A stretch of DNA of 64,000 nucleotides from Craspedostauros australis (taxonomy: Eukaryota; Bacillariophyta; Bacillariophyceae; Mastogloiales; Achnanthaceae), in contig JAMXDE010000044.1 in the NCBI GenBank assembly GCA_026770025.1, positions 248,001 through 312,000 of the forward strand. Reading direction: 5' to 3'. Below, one piece after another: positions 46,301 to 58,200 of the stretch. The notes under the pieces are model-generated. The model saw nothing but the letters and a program-made list of their open reading frames with translations. It searched no databases and had not been told where the DNA came from. Positions within the stretch are counted from its first letter, which is position 1; each line of letters opens with the position of its first letter. Made by a program: the position numbers and the translations under genes.

Positions 46301-48312
46301 ATGAATCCAAACGGGCCGAACTCGAACAGAAGATCGGCCAATGCAAGCAGGACATGGCGGCATGCGCAAAGCTGGCTGACAAGCTCGAGGGGGAGGTCTC
46401 GCAGATCCAGCAATCGATCATGGATGCCGGGGGAGAGCGGCTGAAGAAGCAAAAGGCCACATGCGAGACTTTGACGAAGGAGTTGGACGAAGCCGAATCT
46501 GCCTTGAACACTGCACGTGTTGACATCAAGTCCGCGGAGAAAGCGGCAACCAAATCCCAGACAGCAAAGGAGACCCAAGAAGCCAATCTCGAAGAAATTC
46601 AGGCCACGTTGGTGGGCCTGGAGTCTGCATTCGAGAACCTTGAGGCTGGCGCCACCGAGATGATGCAAGCCTATGAATTGGTGCAAGAGAATGAAGCGGA
46701 GAAGCGCGATGCGCTGGGAGAGGCATCGCAGGAGCTGGAGGAAATCAAGAAGCATCAATCCACCGCCAAGTCCAAGCTTTGCGAGCTGGTGGGGCAGATG
46801 GAGATACTTGACAAGCAAATCTCAGAAGCAGGAAAGAGACGGCGTGGTTGGAACAAGCAAATCCGCAAGCTATGGGCGATGGAAGAGAAGCTTGCGCGTC
46901 GCGACGATGACGACGAGAACAAGGACTGCGACAACAGCCGAACTCGTGGCACCGATACAATTCACACCGACGAAAGCGCAGACGCCGACATGGGACAAGA
47001 GAGATCGAACAGCATGGACATGGATGAGAGTGCTGAAGACGAAGACAGCAACAACGGCAGCAGCAACAACACCAACAGCGAAGGTGATGGAGCTCAGACT
47101 GCGGAAAGTGAGGGCCAGCAAAACCCATCTGACAATTCAGCAGCCGACGATGTTTCCATTCTACCCCGTTTCGAATACGGCGTGCTGGAAAAGTACGATG
47201 CCGAACAGCTCAAGGAATCCATCGCAGTGCTCGAGTCGGAACGAGCAACTCTTGCGAAGAATGCCAACATGGGAGCCATCGCGGAGTACCGCAACAAGGA
47301 GCGCGACTACCTCGAAAAGTGAGTCGAATGAAGCAAGCTGTCATGTCCTTCGGTGTACTCCACAAATCAGCGCTTGGCGTCTACATGCTGCGTCCACGCA
47401 GTGTGTGTTTGTTTGTGTACGAGTATGTGCACGTTATGTACTCCGTTGACGAGGATCACTACCTGCTATGGGTCGGAGACCTGTTGAAGTATCATCATCC
47501 CATGCATCTCTCACAATGATTTCCCCACCTCTCTCTCTTTGCGTATCTTCATTCCCGCCCTCTCTCTCTCTCTGTGTGTATGACACTGCACGCTCCTCTT
47601 CTGCATCAGGATCGCCGAACTTGATGAGGTCTCCGAAGCTCGCGACAACGCACGTCTGCGCCACGAGGACCTCCGACGCCAGCGACTAGACATGTTCATG
47701 GACGGTTTCGGCAAGATCTCGCTGAAGCTGAAGGAGATGTACCAAATGATCACCCTGGGTGGTGATGCCGAGCTTGAACTCATCGATTCTCTTGATCCGT
47801 TCTCAGAGGGCGTTGTGTTCTCTGTCAGGCCTCCGAAGAAGTCATGGAAGAACATCAGCAATCTGTCCGGTGGCGAGAAGACGCTGTCATCTCTGGCGTT
47901 GGTGTTTGCCCTGCACCACTACAAGCCAACACCGTTGTACGTCATGGACGAAATTGATGCAGCGTTGGACTTCAAGAACGTCTCCATTGTCGGCAACTAC
48001 ATCAAGGAACGAACCAAGAATGCCCAGTTCATCATCATCTCGCTGCGAAACAACATGTTCGAACTGGCCGATAGATTGGTCGGCATCTACAAGACGAACA
48101 ACTGCACCAAGAGCGTGACCATCAACCCTCACTCGTTTGGGGTCGAGACCAACGCCAACAAGACCCGGTCATCGGGCCATCGAACGCTTGCTGACAGATC
48201 GAACTTGCAACACGATGCCAAAATGAAAGCGCGTGATGGAGGCGAAAAGGAATCTTCACGCAATGCATCAGGCCTCCACGACGAAGGATCAACAATGATG
48301 ATCCAGCCTTGA
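43385..48312 (+). CDS. SMC4: Condensin subunit SMC4, four exons
   Basis: SMC4 pairs with SMC2 in the condensin ATPase that compacts mitotic chromosomes. Exons I place: 43385-43513, 43711-45771, 46018-47318 and 47610-48312, summing to 4194 nt in one frame (1397 aa). Introns are 197, 246 and 291 nt with GTACGT, GTAAGT and GTGAGT donors. Exon 1 ends RLMITKM and exon 2 continues VLENFKSYAGVKEIGPFHK, the SMC4 signature. Walker A is GPNGSGKSN at about residues 69-77, followed by the FGKRAKKLRLNKVSELIHNS tract. The hinge is at about 554-700. The ABC signature LSGGEK is near 1248 and Walker B with LYVMDEIDAALDF near 1273. The two coiled-coil arms lie between. An acidic Asn/Ser-rich insertion of about 80 residues interrupts the C-terminal arm. 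The start could be one of two nearby ATGs (43385 or 43394). Confidence 0.95.
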
Positions 48313-50160
48313 ACGGAAACAAAGCTTGGCACAAGTGTGCGGATGGGCAAACCGTATTGCAAGTCTAATATAGAACATGGGAAATTACTGCATTGATCTC
48401 CTCGTATTGCACCAAGTATTCCATGAGCAAGTCTTCATCAATTCGAGTGCGCGGCTGTCGGACTGCTCGTACGTCACAAATGATACGGCTCCCTTTCAAT
48501 TGAAATGCTGTTGTTGCGGTGGTGATGTGCAATGGTGATGAAAAACAGATGTGTTGGGCTCCGCAAAAACAGTGCGCACATGGCCCTGTCTCTCCTCCAC
48601 ACTCCAAGCAGCAGCCCACCACAAGGAGGAAGATATGTCGTCGTCGTACCCTTCTCTCCAGTAACCGCTTGATTCAAAGCTCAACCACAGCACGAGTACA
48701 ACCACAGTACAAGCAGAAACATGGCCTCGTGCCATGGTCAATCGTCTGGGTGAGTCGATTGCCCGTGGTTGTATGCTTGTACGCTTGTGCTTTCGTCCGG
48801 CTGAGTGGATGCGTAGATGCGCCAACACGTGAGGCGATCTAGTGGATCGTGGCGCCCATCGTCTCGCATGGATCGTTTGATGCAAGGAGAGGATCGCTGT
48901 TCGATCCCTTCTTCGAGTGCGCGCTCGTGTATCTTGATTTCCATTGTCGCGCCTGAGTGCACTCGTGCATCTGCTTGTAACATGACACAGTGCTGTACTT
49001 CTGCGATTGCGCCATGCTTTTGCCAACTTCACCGACACCCACATTGATTCTGGCCTGGTGCCAGCTGCAGATTCGATGCGTTCGTTGCGTCGAGCGTTGC
49101 ATGGAGAGATGAGTGCGCAGTTGGTCGGCTGCGACGCTTTGGCAAGTTGCGGCGGCTCTTGGTACGCTAATGGAAATGGTATTTTCGCTTGTTTCGTTGG
49201 TCGTATGCAGATATCCGTGGTCAGATCAATACGAAGGAGATGGTGTTGCAATGCCTGGGAGGCTCCCGCAGTAATGCAGACCGAGCGATCCAATGTCGTT
49301 GCGCCGTTGAGGAATTCATCATCCTTCGGAACAGCAGCAGCTGCATCGTGATCAACACCAATGCCAACACCAACAGTGAAGCTCGTGGAAGTGGCAGCTA
49401 CCTAGCGAAGCATCGATGAAGCCATGTTGACCTCATTTCCACTTGATGAATACCTCGTTTCTGAGGAGGGTTGTAGATCCAGATCTCTCTTGCTTCGTGG
49501 CTCGTGCATGTCCTTGATGATTTGAAGCCTCTGACCCCTTGATGCTGAAGTACGGTGCGAGTCGCCAAATGGTGATAGGCCACATTTCCCTCCCAACAAC
49601 ATCATCATCATCATCATCATCACCACCACTGACAACGCTGTATCCTCTCTGCAGCGTGTTCACATGACAACAACAGCAACCGAGAGTGTTCTCATTTTCG
49701 ATCTTGACACGATTCACTGACGCTTGTTCTTGCTTGATGGGCCGGTTCGACCCATCGGACTGATGGAAGAGCACATCCATTTGGCGCGCTTTTTGACACG
49801 ATTGATGTCGAAGAACTTCCATAGTCCTTTTTGAAGATCTGCACAACAAGAGATCTGGCGAGACACGGCGAAGGTCACCAACGTGTGTTTCTTCACATTG
49901 TTGTTGTTGGCGGTGACGACAGAAGAGAACAGAACGGATGTGTGGTGTGGTGGATGAGAGGAAGAGCAGAGAGGAGGCGGTGGCCGTGGACGATGACACG
50001 AGTACTACTACTATGAGTGGAGAGGGATGGTTTGGAAGCACCAGTCACTCACTCACCACAGGAGCAAGAGCAAGAACAAGGGCAGAGATACAGAGCAGTG
50101 TACTCACGTGGCCATGCTCACGCCATCTCGGTCAGGTGCTGCGCTGCACTGCGACTCAAG
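48313..50160. other. Intergenic between SMC4 and protease gene
   Basis: No supported gene. It includes an ATGATG run near 49605-49630. The ORF upstream of 50161 opens with a GTG and looks like 5' UTR of the protease gene. Confidence 0.45.
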
Positions 50161-52278
50161 ATGCATTCCAACACCTGCCTCATGACCAACTTCATGATCG
50201 GCTCCATCGGCGTCTTTGCCTTGATCATTGGGGGCTTTTGTCCAAGGGGACATGCAGCAGCTGATGGACATGTGTTGTCTGACTTCGATCCTCGGCCCAG
50301 GATCATCAATGGCGAAGCGGTGGATCCGAAGTTCAGCTTTCCCTTCATGTCGAGTCTCACTGATGCCATGAAGCATGTGTGCGGAGGCACCTTGATCGCA
50401 CCGGACATCGTCCTCACTGCAGCCCACTGCGCGCAATCCTTCGGTGCTGTCCAGATGAATCGCCACGACATCCGCGATGATGCAGAGACCTACGAGATGT
50501 ACGTGGTGGAGAAGATCGTCACTCATCCCAGACACTACTCCAACTTTCTTGCCGATTCAGATCCGCATGATGTAGCTGTGGTGAAGCTCTTTGGAAGCTC
50601 TCAAATACAACCGATTCCTCTCATGAAGAAGGAGGAAGGGACGGCGGATGACTCACGTCTACGGAAAGGCGATGCGCTGATGGCCCTTGGATGGGGTAGA
50701 ACAATCGCAAATGATCCAACCCCAAGCACAACCGACCTACAACAGACCACAGTCTACTACATTCCAAATGACGAATGCAAGCATATCACTGGAGTATTCC
50801 GTGACATCAACATCACATACAGCAACCGTGTGATCGATGTGACTCTCTGTGCCATGAACAGCGTGGATGCCACTGACACGTGCCAAGGAGATTCCGGAGG
50901 TCCGCTGCTGTTTCTGTCGAGCGATGACAATGGGACAGCCACCGGCACTGGAATAACCACGGGCACCAGCACGAATGCATTCGATCCTCAACGTCCGTCT
51001 CAGGAACAGTTTGTGCAAGCGGGAATCACATCCGCCGGGTTTGGATGTGCGCATCCGACGCTGCCTGGGCTGTATGCTCGGGTTTCCAACGTGCGACAGT
51101 GGATACATGAGACCATATGCCGTGAATCCGAGTATGCATCGCACGACTACGGTTGCGTAGGTGAACATCCAAGCATCCTCAACGATGGGTCCTCCACGCC
51201 CAAGTGGAATGAGGATGTTGACATGGTCACATTGAGGATACAACATCGACTTGATGTGTCTCCCCATCAGCGAGGTTGGGCGTTGAGGATGTTGCAAAAG
51301 GAGGCAGATGGAGGACCAGGACAGCCAGTGGGGATGTCAGCCGGAAGTATACGGCACCAACAGCAACATGGGGCTACAACGGGAAGCCCATGGATAACCA
51401 TTGCATACCAACCGATCTTCTCGTACAACATCACCCAACAGTACCAGATCGTGACAGACTACGTGTCGGTTCCGGATGATCGGCAGTACGTGCTCACGGT
51501 GCTGGACAGCTACGGCGATGGCCACAGAAGATTACGCGGCGAGCTTGACATGATGGTGATCGACAATCGAACCGACACGGTTCTGTTTGATAGCGATGCC
51601 CAGCAGCAGCAGGATGGAAAGAGGCATACGGGCTATTCCTACGATGCCGCATTCATAGTCGGAAATCCTCCAACACTATCACCGACGATCACAACATTGC
51701 CAACGACATCCACTGCGCCAACATCTGCACCGACGCAACTGGGCGAGTTCGTTTCACTCCAAATCAACTTCGCTGCCCAGCCTTATGAGATTGGATACAA
51801 GCTGGAGCGTCGGTTGGTGAACGGCGAGTACGAAGTGCTGCAAGTCGCCTACCCAGGAACATACAGTTCATTTGACTACTTCCATGGATCAGTCGTCGAA
51901 AGGCTGCCGTTACGGATCCTGGTAACGCCGGACTCGCCTCCTCCAGCCACGCGCACATTCCGATTCACCATGACATCCAACGAAGGCCACGGATTTCGCC
52001 AGAAAGGAAACTACACGGTATGGTATGGTGACGTTGGCTCTGGGGAATTCCTGTTCTCAGGTGGCGATTTCGGTCTGGAGATCGAGCACGTGTTTGACAT
52101 CACACCGAAGCCGTGGTCGCAGCCGCTGACAGCGCAACCGACGACTCGATCGGCTTCAAGCACACAACCACCAACGGACCAACCAACGGCTCAAGCGACT
52201 TCATCAAGCACACGCCATCTATCTTCGGTGGGTGCGTTACTCTGTGCTGCCACCTTCGCGATTGTATTGCCGTTTTGA
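50161..52278 (+). CDS. Trypsin-family serine protease with C-terminal beta-type modules and probable GPI anchor
   Basis: The protein is about 705 aa. I chose ATG 50161 because it begins a signal peptide (MHSNTCLMTNFMIGSIGVFALIIGG); upstream the frame has only a GTG. A peptidase S1 domain starts with RIING (residues 47-51). The catalytic triad is visible: H89 (TAAHC), D137 (DPHDVAVVKL) and S245 (CQGDSGGP). D239, six before the Ser, predicts cleavage after Arg/Lys. After the protease come two degenerate copies of a beta-rich module (one ending YVLTVLDSYGDGH, the other RTFRFTMTSNEGHGF), an Ala/Thr/Ser linker and a hydrophobic end (VGALLCAATFAIVLPF), the layout of a GPI-anchor signal. It is therefore likely an extracellular or cell-surface protease. 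The activation peptide before RIING is only about 15 residues long. Confidence 0.92.
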   Translation: MHSNTCLMTNFMIGSIGVFALIIGGFCPRGHAAADGHVLSDFDPRPRIINGEAVDPKFSFPFMSSLTDAMKHVCGGTLIAPDIVLTAAHCAQSFGAVQMNRHDIRDDAETYEMYVVEKIVTHPRHYSNFLADSDPHDVAVVKLFGSSQIQPIPLMKKEEGTADDSRLRKGDALMALGWGRTIANDPTPSTTDLQQTTVYYIPNDECKHITGVFRDINITYSNRVIDVTLCAMNSVDATDTCQGDSGGPLLFLSSDDNGTATGTGITTGTSTNAFDPQRPSQEQFVQAGITSAGFGCAHPTLPGLYARVSNVRQWIHETICRESEYASHDYGCVGEHPSILNDGSSTPKWNEDVDMVTLRIQHRLDVSPHQRGWALRMLQKEADGGPGQPVGMSAGSIRHQQQHGATTGSPWITIAYQPIFSYNITQQYQIVTDYVSVPDDRQYVLTVLDSYGDGHRRLRGELDMMVIDNRTDTVLFDSDAQQQQDGKRHTGYSYDAAFIVGNPPTLSPTITTLPTTSTAPTSAPTQLGEFVSLQINFAAQPYEIGYKLERRLVNGEYEVLQVAYPGTYSSFDYFHGSVVERLPLRILVTPDSPPPATRTFRFTMTSNEGHGFRQKGNYTVWYGDVGSGEFLFSGGDFGLEIEHVFDITPKPWSQPLTAQPTTRSASSTQPPTDQPTAQATSSSTRHLSSVGALLCAATFAIVLPF

Positions 52279-53289
52279 CCGTGGCTGTCCGGATGTACAT
52301 GTAGTACAATGACTGCAAGCTAACAACATCGCAACAGAGCAAATGCTGTCCAAACCTGGAGACACCTAATGCAGAGGTTGAACTCTCCCCCACAACCAGT
52401 CGAAACAAATCCTTGGGATAGCGGGCAGCGGTTTTTGTAGTGCCACCTGCGCCGCATCGCTTCCTGCGTGGCTTGTGGGGAGAGTCGCACATGCAAACCA
52501 TGCATCCTATTTGTGCTAAATGAGCGGTTTAGCATCGATAGATCACCTCTTTGCACTGCACATCAATACCATACTCCTACTATAGTCTGATTCTACTTTC
52601 TCATAACAAGTCTCATCACTACCAATACACTCATCTTCTTCACTCACTCGGCTGCACGGCATGTGGCTGCAAAACTTTGGCTTGGCTGCAAGATCTACTC
52701 GTACTTGTTGTTGAGACAACCGCTCTGTCGTCGGTCACTCCCTGGCTATACCTAAGCTGAAGGACAGCTCCAGATGGCAGCGTGGTGTGATCGTATGTTG
52801 TGTAAATCATACAGTTACAATTCAATTTTGTGTTGTCTTGTGATCTGCATCTTGGTGGTTCGGTGTGTTGCTGTTGCTGTTCTGTTGCTGTTCTGTTGCT
52901 GTTCTGTTGCTGTTCTGTTGCTGTTGTTTTGTCGTCTCGGTTGGCTGTGACGGACTGGTCTGTCCTTCATTGCAGCTCATCGAGAATCCCAGTACCGAGA
53001 GGAATGTAGTTTGCTTCCCCAACACTTGTAGTCGAACACGCCATGGGCCTCTTGTGCGTCGATCTGACTTTTGCGAAATTCAACGGACACTGTCGTGGAC
53101 ACACGCCCAGACTGGTGCTTTTTTCACAGATGCAGCGACGCGCCCAAATTGCCGAACAAATGAAAGAACAACAAGAACACATCACCGACAGTCTGCACAC
53201 ATCTGTTGCACGTGTGCAAACGTTGTTGTTGCACTCTGATGTAGAACCAGAAAAGGCCACAACCACAACTCAGACACCATCTCAACATC
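52279..53289. other. Intergenic, CTGTTG repeats
   Basis: A roughly five-copy CTGTTGCTGTT repeat lies at 52868-52927. No gene is visible. The right end carries the 5' UTR of the glycosyltransferase gene. Confidence 0.5.
52868..52927. repeat. 11-bp repeat, about 5 copies (CTGTTGCTGTT)
   Basis: A tandem CTGTTGCTGTT unit with few changes. Confidence 0.85.
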
Positions 53290-54756
53290 ATGGCACCGTC
53301 AACAACTACCACGCCTCCGGCCACGAAAGCTCCACCATCTCGAATCGTGAACAACAAGCCAGTTTTTGCGCTCGCCATTTCCATCATAATCGCATTGGCA
53401 AATTGGAACTTCTCTTCGCGTATAGTGCGATCTTTCCAAATCCTCGATGATCTGGCGAGAGATGCCATCGACGCTCCCACCAAGGCAGCTGGAGATGATT
53501 CACATCCATACCGATGGACCCACAACATCACGAACTTTCCTGCCTTCATGTTACAGTGGCCAACTGATCCTTTCGAACCCGATGAGTGCAACATCCTCAA
53601 CGCATCAATGCCGTACTTCTTCAACATAACTGACTATCCCAGATCATACAGTTTAGATGAAGCCATAACCGTCCAGAACGGCAATCTTGCCAAAGCGTGG
53701 GATCAAGTTGGCGGCATCACAAAGGAAGCTAACCAGGCAAACCATTCGGCGAATGGACAAACTCCCCACATGAAGGTTGAGACTGTTGCATGCGCAATGA
53801 GTTACTACTGGGTAGAGTGGCACTTTCCACATCTGATGCAGAATCTCGTGGCATGCTGGTCGTTGTGGCGGCACTTTCCAGACGCTCAGCATATCTTTGC
53901 TGTTGGCAACGGCTATAGAAAGCGCTACGGCAGTCTATCCCCGTATAATGTGGGGATTTTGAACCTGCTGCAGGCGCACAACATCAAATTCCAACGCAGG
54001 GGCCACGGTGTACTTATGGAAGACGTGAAGGGTGTTGACAGCCCTCTCATCATTGGTCGTGCAAAAAGGGATGTATCAAGCGGCTTTCGAGTGGTCAACG
54101 AAGATGATATGCAGGACCTGAGGCACAGTTTCTTGTCGTTGCTGGGCATGGATGAAACCGAACAAAGGTCATGCGGAGTGGTTTCTACATCCAACAGGCG
54201 TAACGTGTCACTCACAGGAACTACGACGAACGATGATTCAGTGGGTGGCGATAGCTCAAACATCCATCAACCCCGCACGCCGCGGATCGTCATCATCAAT
54301 CGCATGGGTGGGAGGCGAACGAAGGGGGCGCACAATGTCTCCATGATGTTGCAGGATGAACTTCGCCTTCCATACCGACCGCCTGTCGTGTTCCTTGAGG
54401 ACATGTCATTGAAACAGCAAATAGAGGCCTTCTTCAACATCGATATTCTGTTGTCGCCGCACGGTGCGCAACTGACGTCAACCCCATTCATGCCTCGTTG
54501 CAGCTCAATGATCGAGGTGCTCCCATTTTCCTACGACTGGAACAGCTACTTTGGTACGCTGGCCGCACTGTCTGGTGTGAATCACTCGTACGTCTACCTT
54601 GGAGAGGATCCGGTTGGGGAATTACATGGCAGCAACGACACACAACAATACGCCATTGCCCGCTTGAGTTTGCTGTGTGCACCTGCGCGTCCGGTGATCG
54701 ATGCCGTGAAGATCCAGGTTGAGCAGTGGCAACGGTGCTGTGGATTCGTTGGGTGA
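53290..54756 (+). CDS. Putative family-61 glycosyltransferase, type II membrane protein
   Basis: The 488-aa protein starts at ATG 53290 (MAPSTTTTPPATK). A membrane anchor spans about residues 24-39 (PVFALAISIIIALANW), and the long C-terminal part faces the Golgi lumen. The C-terminal region carries the hallmarks of GT61 (DUF563): RIVIINRMGGRRTKG, then IEAFFNIDILLSPHGAQLTS with the conserved HGAQ, and a PRCSSMIEVLPF motif. Related enzymes transfer xylose or N-acetylglucosamine to N- or O-glycans or xylan in plants and stramenopiles; donor and acceptor cannot be predicted. Several NxS/T sequons occur. No intron is visible. It ends only 508 bp from the convergent UTP13 gene. Confidence 0.8.
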   Translation: MAPSTTTTPPATKAPPSRIVNNKPVFALAISIIIALANWNFSSRIVRSFQILDDLARDAIDAPTKAAGDDSHPYRWTHNITNFPAFMLQWPTDPFEPDECNILNASMPYFFNITDYPRSYSLDEAITVQNGNLAKAWDQVGGITKEANQANHSANGQTPHMKVETVACAMSYYWVEWHFPHLMQNLVACWSLWRHFPDAQHIFAVGNGYRKRYGSLSPYNVGILNLLQAHNIKFQRRGHGVLMEDVKGVDSPLIIGRAKRDVSSGFRVVNEDDMQDLRHSFLSLLGMDETEQRSCGVVSTSNRRNVSLTGTTTNDDSVGGDSSNIHQPRTPRIVIINRMGGRRTKGAHNVSMMLQDELRLPYRPPVVFLEDMSLKQQIEAFFNIDILLSPHGAQLTSTPFMPRCSSMIEVLPFSYDWNSYFGTLAALSGVNHSYVYLGEDPVGELHGSNDTQQYAIARLSLLCAPARPVIDAVKIQVEQWQRCCGFVG

Positions 54757-55264
54757 GAGGGTTCGTTGAGCAATGCGGTCTCTTTCTCTCTATCCTGGGA
54801 GCGCGCGACAACTGGGATGGCACCCTACCGTGCCATTCCATACCATCCCAATCTATGAGCTACTTTACTCTGTTCTATTACATAGTATACTATGATACTG
54901 CGCAATGTATTGCTCCAATACGCAAACCAAAGCAACGCCCTCTATGTCCTTCCTTTCAAATATTGTATTAGCATCGACTCGTCCTCATCGTTGAGTTTCT
55001 GCAGAGTAGAGTACTTTGATAGTCAACGTACCAATAACATGCCACACCATCAGACCAATACTTGTTCACGTGTTCTAATCTTTGTGCTCCAAGCTTCCTT
55101 GAATTCACAGAATCATGGGCTCTTCTCCGGACTCTCTCACCAGGTAGAAACTGGAATCGCTGCGCTGAGAAGACAAGAGGACTTCACAAACGAGCACTCT
55201 ACCACAAATTCATACTCTACGCTGTCGTTCCTCCTGCAGCCGTCTTGTTGCTGGGCGTCCGCTT
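54757..55264. other. Convergent 3' spacer between GT61 gene and UTP13
   Basis: Both 3' UTRs must lie here. It is AT-richer than the coding flanks and has no gene. Confidence 0.5.
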
Positions 55265-58200
55265 TCATTGACTCTCGCCATCGCTGTGGCCATCGTTGTG
55301 GCCGTCACTGTGGCCGTCACTGTCGCTATCTCCCAAAGTGACGACCTCATCATCAGTCACCTCCATGTTTTCGTCGGCGTCAGCCAGCTTGCCAACAATC
55401 TGCTTTCCGCCAACCTGGATGCGACCATCGACGTACTGGTTGGGCAGGACCAGTTTGGTCGATTTCTCCCACAGCTGCAACGTCTCAGCTTCGCTTCCAT
55501 CAGTGTGGAGCGGATCGAGCCTGCCCATCGAAGTCAGCGTGAAGTCAATCAGGTACGTGCTCGTGCGAATGCGATCGAGACGGTCAAAATGACGCTCGGT
55601 GTACGGCATGATGCCGGCCATTATTTCTGGGATGCCCGGATGACATGCCAGTCTTTGAACTGAGATCGTCGTTGTGACTGCCTTGACCAACAGCATGGCG
55701 ACATGTGAATTGCGCGCTCTTGTATTCCATTCGCGGCAGTACTTCAGAACCTTTGCTGTTTGCTCCATGACTCGACGTGCGCCTGGAGCGCGACAAGCGG
55801 ATCGTGCTTCTTCTACAGACTGGACTCAATCAGGGAGCTGATCACCTTCAGTGCCTGCAACGGTTTGTTGGCTTGCAACGCCAACTTCAGAGCCTTGCCG
55901 AATTCCTTGTGGCGCATGTGGTTCGCCAGCTGCTGTTCCAAAAGGGTGCTCTCCGCCTCCTTCGCCTTGCGATCATCTTCCACGGCCTGGGTGTCGTCCC
56001 TCCACAGCAGAATCTTGGAATCAGCTCCACCGCTGATTGCCGTGGCGCCATCCTCGCACAGATCCAGCGCCCATACCTTGTTGGAGTGGCCGTCCAGTGT
56101 TGTTTCGCACTGGTTGCTGCGAATGGCCCACAGCTTGATAAGGTCATCGCCACCGGCGGACATCAGCTGGAGTCCTGTGCGGAGGAATCGAAAGCGCAAC
56201 ACGCTGGCAACGTGCCCCTGGAAGGTGCGGACGCACGAGTAGTCACCAAGAGACCAAAGCTTGATGGTGCTATCGCCGCTGGATGTCGCGAGGACCCTGT
56301 CGATGGGTGAGAATTGGCAATCCCACACACCGCGTCGGTGACCCTTCAGGGTGGCCCTGAGCTTGAGATCGGTCGCGTTCCACAGCTTCACGGTCTTGTC
56401 TTGAGATCCGGCGGCAACGATGGAGTCGTTGGGCGCGACGGAGACGATGTTGATATCCTTGTCGTGGCCCCTGACGCTTTCAGCCGCGACGAGGTTCGTC
56501 GTCTTTGTTACGTCCACCAATTCAGGCGCTCCGGGGAGATTCCATTTCTTCAGGGTTTTGTCTAGACTTGCGGTGATCGCAAATGCCCCTCCTCCGTTAA
56601 GGGTGGCCTTGCCCGTGACTTCGTAGCGGCCTAATTTCTGTGACAACCCGCATGCTCCAATGGGCTCCGTGTGTCCGCTGGCCATGGCAACGCACTTCTT
56701 GGAATCGACATCCCAGATACGCATTGCCCTGTCCTTGCCGCAACTTGCAATGAGTCTTCCGCACGGACTGACTGCAACGCACAGAGTTGTTGCCGTGTGG
56801 CCATACAGAACATCGCAGGAAAAGTTCTCCAGCTCAAGGATGCGGATTTGGGGGCTGTTCGTTGCCACGACGATCTTCGTGAGACTGTTCGGGATGACCT
56901 TGAGGTCAAGGGTTTCATCATTGTGTCCCACGATGGTGCGGTCGAGCGTTAGGACCGATGACAGGAATGAAAGGTTGTGCTCTGAGTCCACCACAATGAG
57001 TTGGTCATTCTCGTTCCCGTCGCCATCCTCGGCAGTCGCGAGCGCGTCCTCATTGAATAGCATGCACAGATAACCTCCACGATCTTCTCCAAAGGCCTCC
57101 TCCTTGGGCTGCTCCAGGAACAATCGCAGCGTTGGCGGCCTCGTTGAGCCGATGTGCGTCTTCCACACTCGCACCACGCCTTTGTTTCCTGTTGTGGCGA
57201 CCATCATCTCGTCGGGAACGCTGTCGGAGATCAACGCCATACCTTCCACCTGCTCGTAAACGGGCAACGTTTGGATGCGACGGTACAGTCTCCTCTTGAT
57301 GTTCGCTTGCTGTTGCTGCTGCTTGGATTTGTGCTTTTTCCCTCTCGTCTTGCGCTTCTCTTTGGAGGAGGATGCCGATAGATCTTCGACGGTGATGCGC
57401 CAGAGGTTGATAACGGCATCTCGACCAGTTGAGATGAAGAAGGATGCATTCATCCAATCCATACAAGTGACGGACGTGTCATGATCACGCAGCACGGTGA
57501 GATGGTCGGGATCCCTGAGATCGTGTGTCGTGATGCTGCCATCATCACGCGCAATGGCCACAATCAATTCGCCGGCATCATTCTGCCATTTCAGGGAGGT
57601 GACGCTGAGCATGCCACTGCCACCGGTGGATCCATCGCCGGCGACGGGGCGGAACACATGCGTGACGAAGGCACCGCGCACATCCCAGATACGAACAGTT
57701 CCATCCACGGATCCAGTCGCAAGGAAGACGTTGGAAGGGTGCAGTTCCATGTGGGTAGCTGGCAAAGTGTGCCCCGACTTTCCCCACGTCTTGCTCAATT
57801 CGATCGACACAGATGTCGACGTGGTGTGGACGCGATACCTTCGAATGAGCTGATTCCTGGAGCACGTCATCACGAACTGATTGTTGCGCGACAGTGTGTC
57901 GGACATGATCGCATCCTGGTCGATAGTCTCGTCTTCATCGTCGTCGTTTTCTGCCGAGATGATCCCGTCATCGTCGCCACCTCTCAATGTGCGGAGTTTG
58001 ACACCCTTCATGGCATCGACGATGGCAACATCACCATCGATGGGCATCAGCAGGAACTGGATGGCTTTGTCCTCTGCTTGTCCGTCGCCCTCCGTCTCAT
58101 CCGTCTTGGCAGACGGGGGATTGGCGTTGCTTCTTCCTTGTCGAGTCGGGTAGCTGTGCATCACCTTCCCTCCTGAAAAAGTGGGCACATGGGCTTTCGA

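Noticed and set aside
44239-46818. Antisense Leu-rich frames opposite SMC4
   Set aside because: They are complements of the Glu/Lys coiled-coil codons.
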